Assembly (NCBI GenBank): GCA_013398275.1
Contig: VZSE01004118.1
Span: forward strand, 248,001-312,000
Reading direction: 5' to 3'
DNA length: 64,000 nt
Source: Promerops cafer
Lineage: Eukaryota; Chordata; Aves; Passeriformes; Nectariniidae
A program made the position numbers and the translations under genes. Numbering within the stretch: position 1 is the stretch's first letter; each line of letters begins with the position of its first letter. Positions 37,868-50,497 of this stretch are shown one piece after another. The notes under the pieces were generated by a model. It saw only the letters and a program-made list of their open reading frames with translations, was not told the origin of the DNA and made no database searches.

Positions 37868-39265
37868 AGTCATCACCAAGTTTGGAGAAGTCCTCCAGGA
37901 TCACTGAGTCCAACCATTAACCCAGTGCCACCATGTTCACCACTAAACCATGATCCAAGTGCCACATCCACAAGCCTTTTGAACATTTTCAGGGTTGGTG
38001 ACTCCATCATTTCCCTAGGCAGCCTATTCCAATGCCTGACCATCCTTTCAGTGAAGAAATTTTTCTCAGTATCTAATCTAGACCTCCTCTGGTGCAACTT
38101 GAGACCATCTCTTCTCATCCTGTCATGGATGTTAGTTACTTGGGAGAAGAGGCTGACCCCACCTGGCTACACCCTCCTTTCCGGCAGTTGTAGAGAGTGA
38201 TAAGGTCCCCCTGAGCCTCCTTCTCTCCAGCCTCTACAGCTACTCCTTGAGGGATTTACGCTCCAGACCCTTCATTAGCTCTGTTGCTGTTCTCTACACA
38301 CTCCAGCATCTCAGTAACATTCTTGTCATAAGAGCCCCAAAAGTGAACACGGGGTTTGAGGTGCGGCCTCACCTGAGCCAAGAACAGGAGGACAACCCCT
38401 GCCCTGGTCCTGCTGGCCACACTATTGCTGGTACAGGCCAGGATGCCATTGGCCTTCTTGGCCACCTGGGCACTGCTGGCTCATGTTCAGCTGCTGTCAC
38501 CAGCACCCCCAGCTCCTTCTCCTGTGGGCAGCTTTGCAGCCACTCTGCCCCAGTCTGTGGCACTGCCTGGGGTTGCTGTGACCCAAGGGCAGGACCCAGC
38601 ACTGGGCCTTGTTGAACCTCACACCACTGGCCTTGGCCCAGTGATCCAGCCTGCCCAGATCCCTCTGCAGAGCCTTCCTGCCCTCCAGCAGATCAGCACT
38701 GCCACCCAACTCGGAGTCATCTCCAAGTCGACGGTGAAGGTGGGGAGGGGGGGTGGGGGGGGCCTCGATCCATTCATCCAGATCATTGATGAAGACATTA
38801 AACAGAACCTGGCCCCAGTACTGAGCCCTGGGGAACACCACTGGTGACATTTTTTCGAGAAGACCGCTGTGGGAAGCTGTCAAAGATTTTACTGAAGTCC
38901 ATGTAGAAACATCCACGGTGTTTCCCTCTTCCACTGAATGGGTCAGCTGGTCACAGAACGAGGTCAGGCTGGTCAAGCTGAACCTGCTTTTCACAAACCC
39001 CTGCTGGCTGGGCCTGATCCTCTGGTTGACGTGTACATGCTCTGTGGTGGCACTCAGGATGATTTGCTCCATGATCTTCCCTAGCACCAAGGTCAGGTTT
39101 ACAGGCCTGTAGTCCCCTGTATCCTTCCAGCCCTTCTTATAGATGGACACTACATTTGCCAACTTCCAATCAACTAGGACCTTCCCATTCTATCCAGGAC
39201 TGCTGGTAAACAGTGGAGAGTGGCTCAGGGAGCCCTCCCACCATCTCCCTCAGTCAGTTTCTCCG
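37868..39265 (-). mobile_element. CR1 LINE fragment: reverse transcriptase to 3' end
   Basis: This is a 1.4-kb minus-strand CR1 segment covering the RT part of ORF2 through to the 3' region. Read from high to low coordinates it gives: VVSIYKKGWKDTGDYRPVNL (RT start); LVLGKIMEQI; QQGFVKSRFSLTSL; VLFNVFINDLDEWIE; a decayed palm region near 38700-38780 (LGDDSELGGSADLLEGR; the LGDD replaces the usual catalytic FADD tract and is disrupted around 38740-38762); FNKAQCWVLPLGHSNPRQ; KANGILACTSNSVASRTRAG; and NFFTERMVRHWNRLPREMME near 38060. Several frameshifts and stops break the frame, and ORF1 and the endonuclease are missing. It is an inactive, 5'-truncated copy. The family belongs to the non-LTR retrotransposons that make up most avian interspersed repeats. 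Confidence 0.95.
38739..38762 (+). other. G-rich tract with G-quadruplex potential
   Basis: A purine tract of three G runs of 4, 7 and 8 separated by single A or T lies inside the CR1 fragment. It has enough Gs to fold as a quadruplex and is also the kind of tract where base counts are often wrong, which may account for part of the frame disruption of the RT here. Confidence 0.5.
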
Positions 39266-39435
39266 AGTCATGTTTGCATTTTTATGATGATTACCAGTAC
39301 TCCTTGAAGTATCACTGAGTCCTGAGGCCCAGGATACCACTCTGCCAGGTTGTAGATAGGAGATTCTATTGCTGAGCATGAAGTAAACTACAGCAAATGG
39401 GTAACATAAAAGGAGATACTGGACAGTTGTAGTCA

Positions 39436-39440
39436 GTATG
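39436..39440. repeat. left target-site duplication GTATG of the older solo LTR
   Basis: GTATG directly precedes the TG start of the LTR and recurs directly after its CA end at 39966-39970. Confidence 0.8.
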
Positions 39441-39965
39441 TGTATTGCCTCTGGATGGGATTGAGTTAATTTTTTTTCATAGAAGTTCTCATGAGGGTTG
39501 TGACCAAAGGGGTGTTGATGGCACAGTGGTTTAGCTGTTCTAAGAGCATTTGCACAGCATCAAAGCCTTCTCTGGATCTCACTCGGAGCCCCTAGAACAG
39601 ATTGAGAGGGAAGAAAATCAGGCAGATGATCCAAACAAGCTGAAAGCATACTTCATGTCATACAACATCATGCTCAGCAATACAGAGGGAAAAGACAGGG
39701 TGTTAGGAGCATTAGCCATGTTTTACTCAGAAGCTCCCAGGACATCTCTCTGCCCATGGGAGGTGAATCACTTGTTTTGCTTTATTCACTTTTTCTCTTC
39801 TTTCACTTCTCCTTCATAAGTTAACAAATTTTGTCTTGTCCCATAAATTTTCTTGGTTTTATTCATCGTTTCTTCTTTTCCCATCTCACTGTGTGATGGG
39901 TGACAGGGGGAAGTGACCAGGAGACTGTGAAGTCCTTAACTGTTTCCTGGAGTTAGCCCCCAACA
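39441..39965 (+). mobile_element. old solo LTR of an ERVL-like avian endogenous retrovirus
   Basis: This is a 525-bp element with TG...CA ends and an exact 5-bp duplication (GTATG). Its internal wording follows a common bird LTR in order: a TTGAGTTAATTTTTTTTCAT start; GTGTTGATGGCACAGTGG and TTTAGCTGTTC; CACAGCATCAAAGCCTTCTC; CATCATGCTCAGCAATA (the usual AATAAA is here AATACA); ATCACTTGTTTTGCTTTATTC; and an end like GGAGTTAGCCCCCAACA. CpG is nearly absent, so it is older than the LTR at 11 kb. No internal proviral sequence remains. The plus orientation follows the remembered family orientation. The 89-codon frame inside it (39550-39819) is not a gene. Confidence 0.85.
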
Positions 39966-39970
39966 GTATG
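39966..39970. repeat. right target-site duplication GTATG
   Basis: Exact copy of 39436-39440, marking the right edge of the LTR insertion. Confidence 0.8.
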
Positions 39971-42900
39971 AAAGGTCAGGCATAGTCTTATAAATAAAAG
40001 GGACTTTTAAGGGTAATTTTGAAAGAGAGAGACTCGTTCTTAATTTCTTAATATTGACAGAATGCAACTCATTTTTTAGAGTCATTATGAAAAAGAGCAC
40101 AGAGATGTTTGAAATCTAACAAGTGGGTGATAGATGTGGAGGGGAGAGCTGATACATAAGAGAATGGGAGATGCAAAACTATTGTGAAGAGGTGTGAAGG
40201 GCTCTGAAAATGAAATATTTTATGTTAAATATCCTATAGGAATGGGAGGGAATAGAGGGAGATAAAAGAGGAGTGATTCAGTGAAGTCTGTTGTCTGAGA
40301 ACAGGAATTTTGCAGGAAGATTCAAAGTGGATGCAAGCTGATTCTTCTGTTTCAGTTTATTTTATTACTGTATTCAAAACCTTGTCCAGCTACTAACAAG
40401 GAAATTTCATACTGTTACTGAACAGATGTAACAATAGAAATACCCTGTGTATATAGGGCTTGTCTCATTTATCAGGTGCTGGGAGCTGGTATATTCTTTT
40501 ATTTCAGAAAGCACAGGGTGAGCTGTGCTCATTATTCACCTTTCATAACTATTTCTGCAGATGTCTCTAAGCTCACCCACTGCCTGACTTAAATGTACAT
40601 CTTCACACTCAGATGTACAAACACAGAAACCAACAGAGAGATTTAGTAAGCTTTTCAGTTAACATATGCAAACAGACAGCAACATCTGGGTAAAAGAACA
40701 ACAATAAATTTTCATAGCCACTAGAGTGTTGCTTGTTCCACTTAGCCACATAGACCAACCTCACTACTGTTTTGCACGGCCAGCGCACTTGAATGCAAAA
40801 TGCCAAGGATGACACAGTCCCAGCCAATAAAAGTGTTTTTCCTCAGCAAGCCATGCACTTGTAGAAGGCTCAAACTGAATGCCCTTGTTGGTTGTGCTTG
40901 CAAAAGTGTGTGTCATGCAAGCTCACTGGGAAAGGCTGCTGCTGACACTGGAGAGGGGCAGCTTGCAGACTGACTAGCTGGAGACACTGTGCACACTGAA
41001 TCCTTTCCCATACAAGGATGGCACTCTGCTACAGGCTCTCCAATACCTGCCAAAAAGAAATAGAGCTACTGGGGTTCCATGCGCCAGATTGTACAATTTG
41101 TATCTTTTATACACAGTTTATGTCATAAACACCCCCACATTTGGCTTGTGAGGCAGACTGGTCATAGTTGCCTTCTGAAGTGTGCACTCTGGGTGACAGG
41201 GAATGGGCCAGAGGAGAAATTGGGCAGTTGGCTTTTGCCTGGAGTACGAATGCAATATTATAGCTTCTGCAAACCTGGTGGTCCAGCATGGTACAAGACA
41301 AAGTGGGACAAACACTCTCCATGGGGCAAGCAGAGGCTAGGAAACTCCCAAGAGCAGACCTAGAGATGAACTTAGAGTCAGTGGGAAGAGAGAATAGTTT
41401 CTGATGGATCTGGAGGACACAGTGCAGAGAATGTTAAATTGCTTCACTAGAGAGCCCAAAAAAGATTTTGTAAAAAAGCCAGTTCTGGTAGGATCATGAT
41501 GAGTATATGGGGTGAAGAAAATCAACAGGCCAGACAGGCCAGACTCAGTTCCACATCCCCATGGCATTGGCTCTGTGTTTGACTGTTTGCTGAGGAGTTT
41601 TCAAAACATACTATTGTGTTGGATATGGATGAAGTCGGACAGTGACAGGTAGGAGCAGGTCTGCCCAAGAAAACTTGTGCCAAGTTGGTGTTGCTATTGT
41701 AATTCTGTCTTATCTCCCTGACTAAGCACACTTCCCCAAGCTAAGTACTTGCAGTTTCAAACAGAGGAAAAGAGTCCTGATAAGATTGAAGTACCAGGAT
41801 GTCTAGATTCATGAGACATATAAATATCTTTTGTACATATTTATCAACATAAATTTATAGACGAGACACAGGTCCTAGCAGGACAGTTGGGACAGGATAG
41901 CTCTTCTAGTTTGCAGGAAATAGCAAGAGAGATTAATCAATCTACCACACCAGTTATTTGCATAATTGTTTCAGAGTAGTTTCAACTAGTTGTTTCAACT
42001 AGTACCAGTGTTTCAGAAATTTTTCTTTTCTTCAATTGGAATTGCTCCACATTATTTGCATTTGCTCCATGCAAAACATATCACTTGACAGAGAGTAGAA
42101 GTTCTGTTTACAGCGATTTTACAAACAGTGATGAGCCACTGAAAAACATCTTCTTTAACTGCAGCAAAAGGGCAACACTCTTCCAGCAGAAGGGATGGGT
42201 ATGACATTCTCTGCAAAAGCAACCTTTCCTGATACTGGAGGCTGTTTTATTCCAGTACATCAGATGTACTGGAATACAGAAGGTAGAACAGAAGGTAGGA
42301 ACAGTTTTCTGTTATTACTAAATTGTAACAGGACAGAACAAGAAAGTGCTCATCTTAAACTGATTTTGAAGGACACAGTTTCTTATCACAGTCTTACTGC
42401 TCAAATGCTTCTAAATACTGTTGTACCACACTTGAAATGCACAAGTTCTGTTACCTCTTGTAACTCTTGCATAAGTAGTAAACTGAAATCAGTTCTAAAA
42501 ATGGTGAACACAGCTAAGATCTTAATGATCTTGACAGCTGCTTACTAGGATAGAAATCTTCCACTTCCCACATGTCTAGTCCTCAAGTTAAATTTCAGTG
42601 ACCTTCAGAAATCATGTTTTTATAAAATTGGCAGACAACTTTCAAGATGGCAGATGTACTGTACGAATGTATCTCCTTTCTCTTACCTGTACAGCTGCAT
42701 TAAAAAAAAACCCACCTGTCAGGAAACATGAGAGGTGAGTCTTAGGCAGCAACAGGAAACCTGTAACATTCTTTCTTTTTCAAAAAGCCTCCAAGAAAAA
42801 TGAAAAGGAATTTTTGCAATAAAAGTTAACAGTGTTTCCTGGGTCACTGTTTTGGAAGCAAGTGAAAGGGCTTGGGACCCCTTTTGCCAACATGACTGCA

Positions 42901-44441
42901 GTCATGCAGGGGAACAGACCTTATGCCATCAAAGAACGGGAGAAAAACTTCGTTAAGAACCTTTTCACAGTCTTGAGATTACGACTGATTAAAGACCATC
43001 AGCAAGGTAGAATTAGGACATAGCCTCACATAGGGAGTGCAGATGAAAATGCTTCCTAGCTAACATCCCAGCTAACACTCAGCTGTGGGTTTATGACAAA
43101 ATGTCACCCAAAACCCCTGTACAGGACACAAATTCTGTGTTTGTATCAAAAATCTTTTAAACATTTCTGAAGGGCTGGCATTGCATAGTTGGGGTTTTTT
43201 CCTGTAAAATTATCTAAGGAGAGACAATGACTGAAAGCCTTTCTTATACCATGTAACCTTCTCGTTATGCCATATAACCTGCCAGTGGATGGCTAACAAG
43301 AAATCTGGGTCAAAATCCATGCATAAATTAAATCCTGGCAAAGGAAATACAGTTAATTCAAACAAAAGTGGATTTTGCCTCTTCCTTCCTGATGTTCTTC
43401 AGTTGCAATAAGAAACACATATTATGGAGCTGTTCTGAAGTAAAATCAGTGGCTGGTCCGCAAACCTACTTTGACAAGTGTCAAAAGAGATTACAAAACA
43501 ACAAATGCCTTGCAGCAGTTCAATGTATTAGAAAGGGAAGAAAGTGTATGTTGCATATCAGTTGCAGGACAGCATCCTTTAACGCCAAAAATATTGTGTT
43601 AGGATGGCCTGGGGGACATTGTCCACAAAGGTGGTGAAATTCCAGAGAGTCATTAAAACATGGGGTTAAAGACAATCTCCAGAAGAAACCCACCATGCAG
43701 GGAAAAGATGCTTCTCTCTTTAGAGGGTGACTGTCTCACGGCTGAGACACAGGCCTCCAAATCTATAGTCATTATATGACACACTTGCTCATTCTGCACA
43801 GTTTGTTCCCCACTCTTGGAACAGATTTATGACAGGGGCTTAAATGATCTGCAGCTCTCCCTCCAGCACACCGGGGCCTGCGTCCCAGCCTTCGCTCCAG
43901 CCGGCAGCATGCCTGCAGTCCAGACCTCCCTTCTGTGTGGGAGAGCTCTGCTTGCTCCCAGTGACTGGCTGAAGGCAAGGGGAAGTCTTGCATTTTTGCA
44001 TGCCAAATGCCTAATACTACATGCTAAATGAGACCTATTTTTTATAGGTAGTTCAAAGTCCTGGTATGTGTCACCTAACACAGCCAGCTGCATTGCTCCA
44101 ATCACCCAGATTCGTAGGAAATCTGGGACCTCTCCACCACACCATACCAGGACAACAAAAGCCGTTTTCATAGACTTTGGCAACTTTTATGAGGCTGAAA
44201 TAATCACAAACATTTTGGGGTGTGCCATAAACTATTCAATTCTCATTATAATTCCTCCACACCGCTTAAAATGTTACTTTCAGTCTGTCACATAATGCCT
44301 CTTCTAGCAAGTAAAAAAAAAATCTAATATGTGTATCTTTATGTATATGTTCTCTGATTTTGCATGAAGCAAGTGTAGAAGGACAAATACAATCTGCTGC
44401 TAAGGGACTAGGATATGAAGACTGATTTTTTTTCTTTTTTT
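39971..44441. other. unique AT-rich non-coding DNA
   Basis: No supported gene or transposon. Small structured items are a tandem repeat of TTTCAACTAGTTG at about 41980-42003 and a perfect hairpin at 42248-42276 (listed separately). A GC-richer patch at 43850-43980 has no recognised identity. Confidence 0.5.
42248..42276. repeat. perfect 13-bp inverted repeat with a 3-base loop
   Basis: TATTCCAGTACAT, then CAG, then ATGTACTGGAATA. The arms are exact reverse complements. A 13-bp perfect stem with so small a loop is unlikely by chance in 64 kb, though no transposon or RNA family is recognised around it. It is followed by a short direct repeat (ACAGAAGGTAG twice) at about 42276-42299. Confidence 0.9.
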
Positions 44442-44442
44442 N
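44442..44442. other. one-base assembly gap (N)
   Basis: A single N follows a T-rich run (TTTTTTTTCTTTTTTT). I see no repeated sequence on the two sides, so unlike the N at 28244 there is no visible overlap here. Confidence 0.95.
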
Positions 44443-46330
44443 CCTTCTGTAAGGGTATGCAATAACTGAACACATCTCGCCATCTGTACAGTTGCTCATC
44501 AGGTTTTCTTTTTCAAAAAGCTGATACATTTGTGATAATTCTAATGTCTTTTATGAAGGACTCAAATTGTAATTACTTCCTTCAACCATCCATAAACAGT
44601 CAGTTCTTTTTTTGTTCTTCATTTCTTTTTAGAGTCATCAAAAATATTGGGTTTTTATTATTGTAACATGCTTGAAACCTTTCTTTGGCACCAGACTATA
44701 GCCAAACCTTCAAACTGGATTATTTTCATTGTAATTTGAAGGGGTTTTTGTAACAACCTACTTTGCTTAATGCAGGACAAGGGATAAGAGGTTGAGAATT
44801 CTTGAGTCTCACTAGGGGACTCATGAATGGTCAATATGAAACTGTTGCATGCTGTTCAGAAGACCTAAGATATTATTTATAGAAATAGGTCACCTGACTA
44901 ATACGTAAAAAGAATAAGCATTTTCCTGTCCAAATATTAGTACATCTAATATAATACCAGAGCCATTTTTAAAATCTTTCCACACCACCTGCAAAATATA
45001 AAAGAAAATAGATAAAAAACCTCTTAAACAGACTAATACCTTAGTCAGTGCAGTCACACATTTAACAGGTTGCTGTTGCTGAAATGTCTCCCCTGTTTTC
45101 TTCCTGCAGCAGCAGATCACAACATCAGTGTTATGCCATGATGAGCTCTGCACAGCCTAATCTGCAATGTAACATCAAGCAAAGTTGCATTAGTGTTTCA
45201 CATTCAGGGTGATAATTGCATTGAACAAAACAAGGTACATATCACCATAATGAAGAAGCAAATTACTTCAAATCAAGATGTTATGCACAATTTTGTTGTA
45301 CAGACCAAGGACAAGAGGTGCCTTTTGGAACACAAAGGTTCTGGAAAACTTATGGAAGTAGATTGCTTTTTTCACATTTCAGAAATTACCATATCAAACT
45401 GTTCAAACCAATGTTCCCAAGAGACATTTATTTTCTGTGAGATATCTGTCACTCCTATCTCTGACTTAACTTCAAAATTGAGGCTTCACAACCACTCAGT
45501 TCTTCTCTGGTACTTGGCTATTTACTTTGGATACAGCAAATATTTCCTAGCAAGGAAAGTCATTGCACTCCTGACTCCCATTCCTTTCAGCATGACTTCT
45601 GTCAAGTGGAGCAGTAAGACAGCAGTAAACAGGTGTCCCTTTTGCTTAGTGCTCTCCTCCACAGTGAAAAATATGGTTCTGGCTTTTACTAGTATTGCAG
45701 AGAGTTTGTCTAACTCCAGTACTTCTGTGACTAATAAAGTTATCTCACAAGTCAGCCTTCCAAACCCTCAGGACTGGCCAGAGGGTCACCTGTGAGAGAG
45801 ATTTTCTTCTTGCAATGGCTCGTGAGTTCCCGTCTGTTTATAAACCTCTTACACTGCTCAGCAATTTTGCATATGGTGAACGTGCCTCACCAACCTTATT
45901 ATGTCACCTCACAGCCCCTTGTTAACATGTGGTCTCCTAAATGTAGATATTCATCTGCTTGACTTCCCTTAAAGCTACTAGTATAAAAGAAAAAAAAACC
46001 CTAAATATGAAACAGATTTCAAAGTGCACCTTGGGATGGATGTATTACAGAGACAAAGCATCATCAGACTCCTCAAGATCACATTCTAGAATTGCTTTAT
46101 TATCACCTGGTCATGTGGCATGCACCTGTGCTCTCATGGTTTTGCAACTGGCTTCAACGCAAGAGCTCACCAGGTCCAGAAATAGCTTGGGTTTTTTAAC
46201 ATCTCTTGCATGTTTTATTTTACTTTTTTTTTTTTCTGTGCAGGAGTTTTATGACTCCCGGGTCTTTTGTGTGCACTTGTTGCCGTGGAAGAGAGAATCA
46301 AACTAAACTTTTACCCCAAACTGTGTACAC
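44443..46330. other. unique AT-rich non-coding DNA
   Basis: The most notable item is a 200-codon open frame at 45193-45795 (plus strand; the first codon is TTG-like or GTG-like rather than ATG). It has no recognisable domain, signal peptide or splice context, and I treat it as a chance frame. Confidence 0.45.
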
Positions 46331-46957
46331 ATAAAATAAAATAAAATAAAATAAAATAAAATAAAATAAAATAAAATAAAATAAAATAAAATAAAATAAA
46401 ATAAAATAAAATAAAATAAAATAAAATAAAATAAAATAAAATAAAATAAAATAAAATAAAATAAAATAAAATAAAATAAAATAAAATAAAATAAAATAAA
46501 ATAAAATAAAATAAAATAAAATAAAATAAAATAAAATAAAATAAAATAAAATAAAATAAAATAAAATAAAATAAAATAAAATAAAATAAAATAAAATAAA
46601 ATAAAATAAAATAAAATAAAATAAAATAAAATAAAATAAAATAAAATAAAATAAAATAAAATAAAATAAAATAAAATAAAATAAAATAAAATAAAATAAA
46701 ATAAAATAAAATAAAATAAAATAAAATAAAATAAAATAAAATAAAATAAAATAAAATAAAATAAAATAAAATAAAATAAAATAAAATAAAATAAAATAAA
46801 ATAAAATAAAATAAAATAAAATAAAATAAAATAAAATAAAATAAAATAAAATAAAATAAAATAAAATAAAATAAAATAAAATAAAATAAAATAAAATAAA
46901 ATAAAATAAAATAAAATAAAATAAAATAAAATAAAATAAAATAAAATAAAATAAAAT
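46331..46957. repeat. perfect (ATAAA)n pentanucleotide array, about 125 units
   Basis: The array is 627 bases of ATAAA units without a single interruption that I can see, starting right after GTGTACAC and ending at an N. On the minus strand it reads TTTAT repeats, which explains the long low-complexity frames of Ile, Leu, Phe and Tyr there. They are not proteins. Each unit spells an AATAAA-like hexamer on the plus strand. Array length is probably not accurately assembled, because the right edge is a gap. Confidence 0.97.
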
Positions 46958-46958
46958 N
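46958..46958. other. one-base assembly gap (N) at the edge of the pentanucleotide array
   Basis: The N directly follows the array and precedes GCCAGGATAAAACC. The assembler evidently could not bridge the repeat, so its true length is uncertain. Confidence 0.95.
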
Positions 46959-49900
46959 GCCAGGATAAAACCAGGACCATCTGAAGGAATGCTCTGCATT
47001 GACATGACATGGTTTGAATCCACGTGACTCTAGGCTGAACTTAAGTTCTTCTGCCCCTTGGGACGTCTGAAATACTACATTCCTCATCATCCTCACCACA
47101 ATTCTGTGGAAATCCACCAAACCTGGTAGATTTCCATTAGGTTTTCAAGCTAGTGGAGGTGAGAGCTACTATCATCTCTGGTAACCTGAGAGGACTGGAG
47201 CGCTCCACCCATTACTAGTGAAGAGTTCTTTGCATCACACTGGGCACTACTTGTTATCATTTTGACTGTGATAATTACTCATCCTAAATACAGTAGCACA
47301 GATTCCGGATTTTACCTCATGATGAACTGCAGTATGCAGTTGCATGTACTATTCAATATCCAAAGGATTAGCATCGTTTTAAACTAGTTCCTAATGGTTG
47401 AGTTTGTTTTCTAACAGTTATTTTTTAAACTTTTTTTTTACTGCAACAAAACTCTTAAATTCTGCACTTAATACGCTAACAGGGATACACAAAGAACTCT
47501 ACTTGCAAGGTCCAGCTTACGCTGTGTTTATGATTTCTTGTAATGTAGAAACACCAAGTGTGAGCCAGCTACCTTCAGTTAGAGTTGCTGTACACTAAAT
47601 TAAATGTCAGCTCAATGTATCTTTACAGCAGCAGCAAGGAGCCAAATACGGCACTTCATAAAGAACTAGGACTTAAGGAAGTTGGGAAGCTTATCCACAC
47701 AGAGATTAGGATGTGGGAGTGCTAATTTCTTTTTGATTAAAATAGAGGTGTGTGTGATTTTAAGAACAGGTCAGGATCATTGATCTTAGAAAACTAGGTC
47801 ATGTGTTCTGCCTCCAGTCACAGCAGATCTGGAAGAGTGGGGTCTGCAGGCTGACCACTGTGTGCCCTATCAGTCGGGTAGGAAGGCTACCCAGAATTCA
47901 GAATAACTTACCTGGAAGAGAGTGTGGCCAGACATTCCCTGCTTTACTACATGATTTACCTCTCATACCTGCTGGCTGAAGGGGTTTTGGTTTGTTGTAT
48001 CTTGGATGGAAACCTTCAGTAAAGAAATAATTTTGATCTTCCTTGAGGCAGGGTGTTTGAGCTAATGCCAACTGCCAACGCAATGGTGCACTCTGATGTA
48101 CAAGGGGTATTGCTAGACATACTCCATCAGTCTTACATAAACATCTACTACTTTCAAGTTTGCAAATTTTTCTTTCCAATGCATCATCTTACTCTGTTTT
48201 CAATGTGTTTTCATTATTCATGTTGTCATTGCAATTCTTCAAACAGTAAACTAGTCTATTTTTATGTATGCATATCACATTTCCTAAAAGCTATAGGGTT
48301 TTTTAATTAAGCTTTTTTTCCCCAGAAATATGATATTAAGAATTTGAATTAAGAAAGCACTTCATTAGATTCAGATATTTTTTATAATAGTACAGGATAG
48401 ACAGAGAGAATAAGTACTCTCATTCTCTTACATAAATTTTACCTCAGATTTTGGTATGTGGTTCCAAAATTATTATGCGCACCTTATTTAAAATTCAGCA
48501 GGATTAAGGTAGAAGGTGCCTCTCAGGAAGCAGATCTAAACTGACAAACAATTTCCTGTCAGGTTAAGAAGTTGTCTGATTCATCAGACTCCCATTAGCA
48601 ACTTATAAGAATTCTGCAAAAGAAAAAGACGTTGTTTGTTAATTTGTTTTCAAGGTGCTATCCCAGTCTTTTCTATGTACAAAAGGATAAATTCAAGGGT
48701 GTATATAAGCTAAGGGACACATCTATAGGCATTCAAGAAGAAAAATTTGAAAACATTCCAAAACCAGCAGTTTAAAGTGCTCCAAAAATGAAGAAAAACT
48801 ATTAATTCTAAAACTATTTTTTCCTCTATAATGTATTCTTTCCTTGCAACATATTTTCCCTATAACATGCTCTTTTTCCAGAGAATGAATAAAATCTTCT
48901 TTAATCCTGGTTCACCAGAACCTTGACTGAGTTACATCCCTTCCCCAGCTGCCTGTAACTTTTTTTTGTTAGTGGCCAAGGGTGATACAGGGAGGGAGAC
49001 TGTGCCTGTGGATGTGTTAAAAAGGAGGAGAGGGAGTGGAGAGGCTCCCATCAGAAATGCCTGTAATCAGTGGTAGGTCAAAGAGGCTATGCTGAATTGC
49101 TGCTTTGGATTAGGTTTAGGTTGGGGATCAGGTTCAAGGCTGAATTGAGGTTAAGAGTTTTGGGTTACTGTGCTGAAATTTTGAGACACCCCTGTGAAAT
49201 TATAGCCCCCAACAACAGCAGTCAAATGATATCCCAGGGAATAGGTTGAAGTCTCACCCTAAGTCTAGTAAGAATACTGGGCTGTACATAAAATTCATAG
49301 TTTGAACACACTTCAGTGGACTTTAGCTGACAGCTCTAAGGTTTGAATCGTGAAGTTTATAACTATAGTCAGAATTTACCTGCATGGTCGGGGTAGGAGA
49401 CAAGAAAGTCACTATTTGTTATGCTAGCTTGCTGCCTCTCATCCCAGGCTAAGGGGTGAGGGGAGGCTGGTGTGTTTTTTGGATTATTATTTGCGGCTGA
49501 AAGATGGGTTATTATGTTTAGATTAAGAATGAAAAAGGATACAGTGAATTACAAATGTAGCAGTCAAGGGAGGAAGCAATTTTAAAGAGTCAAGAGATCC
49601 AAACCTGCCTCACCAAAGAAATATTTGCTTTGTTTTTAAACTGTAACTAAACCTTTCCCCTTGGGGCAATTCAGTTAGTTAGCAAGCCAAAATCTGGCTT
49701 CTTTATTTACTGGCTGACCCTTACAAGAGCAGACTGTCTCCAATCTCTTCTTCAGACTTTTGAGGAGAAGAGATGGATGAGATGACACAGCAGAGAGGCA
49801 TTTCTGGAAGAATTTTCAACAAGAAGCCCATCATCTATTTCTTTCTGCAATATGTCTTTCTTCTTTGCTACAAAATATTGAAGAGTCATTAATAGCATTA

Positions 49901-50497
49901 CAGAATTTCAACATCCTTTGCAAGAATACAACTCTCATGGGTTGTTTTTGGGATGAGGACTGCTTGTGACACCTATAGTTCTCTCATAGAAATATTTTCA
50001 TGCCCATGCTTTATGTGTGTTTTTGATGTCAGTCACTGCATAGGGAATATTTGTTGTGACTAAGATATCTGATGACAGAAATTACTGTAATAGAGATGAA
50101 CATTCAACTGATCTTCAGATTTGAACTGTCATAAGTGCTGTCATTATAAATGTTTTAACCTGAAGATATTGGTCAAAATTTCTTTTTAATGATTCTACGT
50201 CTTGCAAGAAATCTGTCATCTTGCATGGAAAGAAGCAGCTTGATCATCTCATTCTGATGTAGTTTTAAGACCAGGTGATACTTGCAGACCAAGGGGACGA
50301 TGTTGTTCTTGGAGGGAATCTCTGGTGAAGAGTGGTTGCCATACACTCTTCAGAATTGAAATCAGAGTCAGCTGCCTCAGGGCTGTTGGTGTCACTGCAA
50401 ACCCTCGCTAGCTTCAGGGAAAGCAGAGTGGGCAGCTTGCTGTGGACACGTGAGACCTGTCATCTTTACCATGCTCCAAATGCCTGAAGTGCACAAG
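46959..50497. other. unique AT-rich non-coding DNA
   Basis: No gene or mobile element recognised. Open frames stay below 95 codons. Confidence 0.5.

Noticed and set aside
38497..39162. 221-codon minus-strand frame as a host gene
   Set aside because: Its translation is CR1 reverse transcriptase with broken flanking frames; it is a dead LINE remnant.
46298..47120. Three overlapping minus-strand frames of 235-269 codons
   Set aside because: They are the ATAAA array read as repeating Ile-Leu-Phe-Tyr-Phe and cross an N; they are low-complexity, not proteins.
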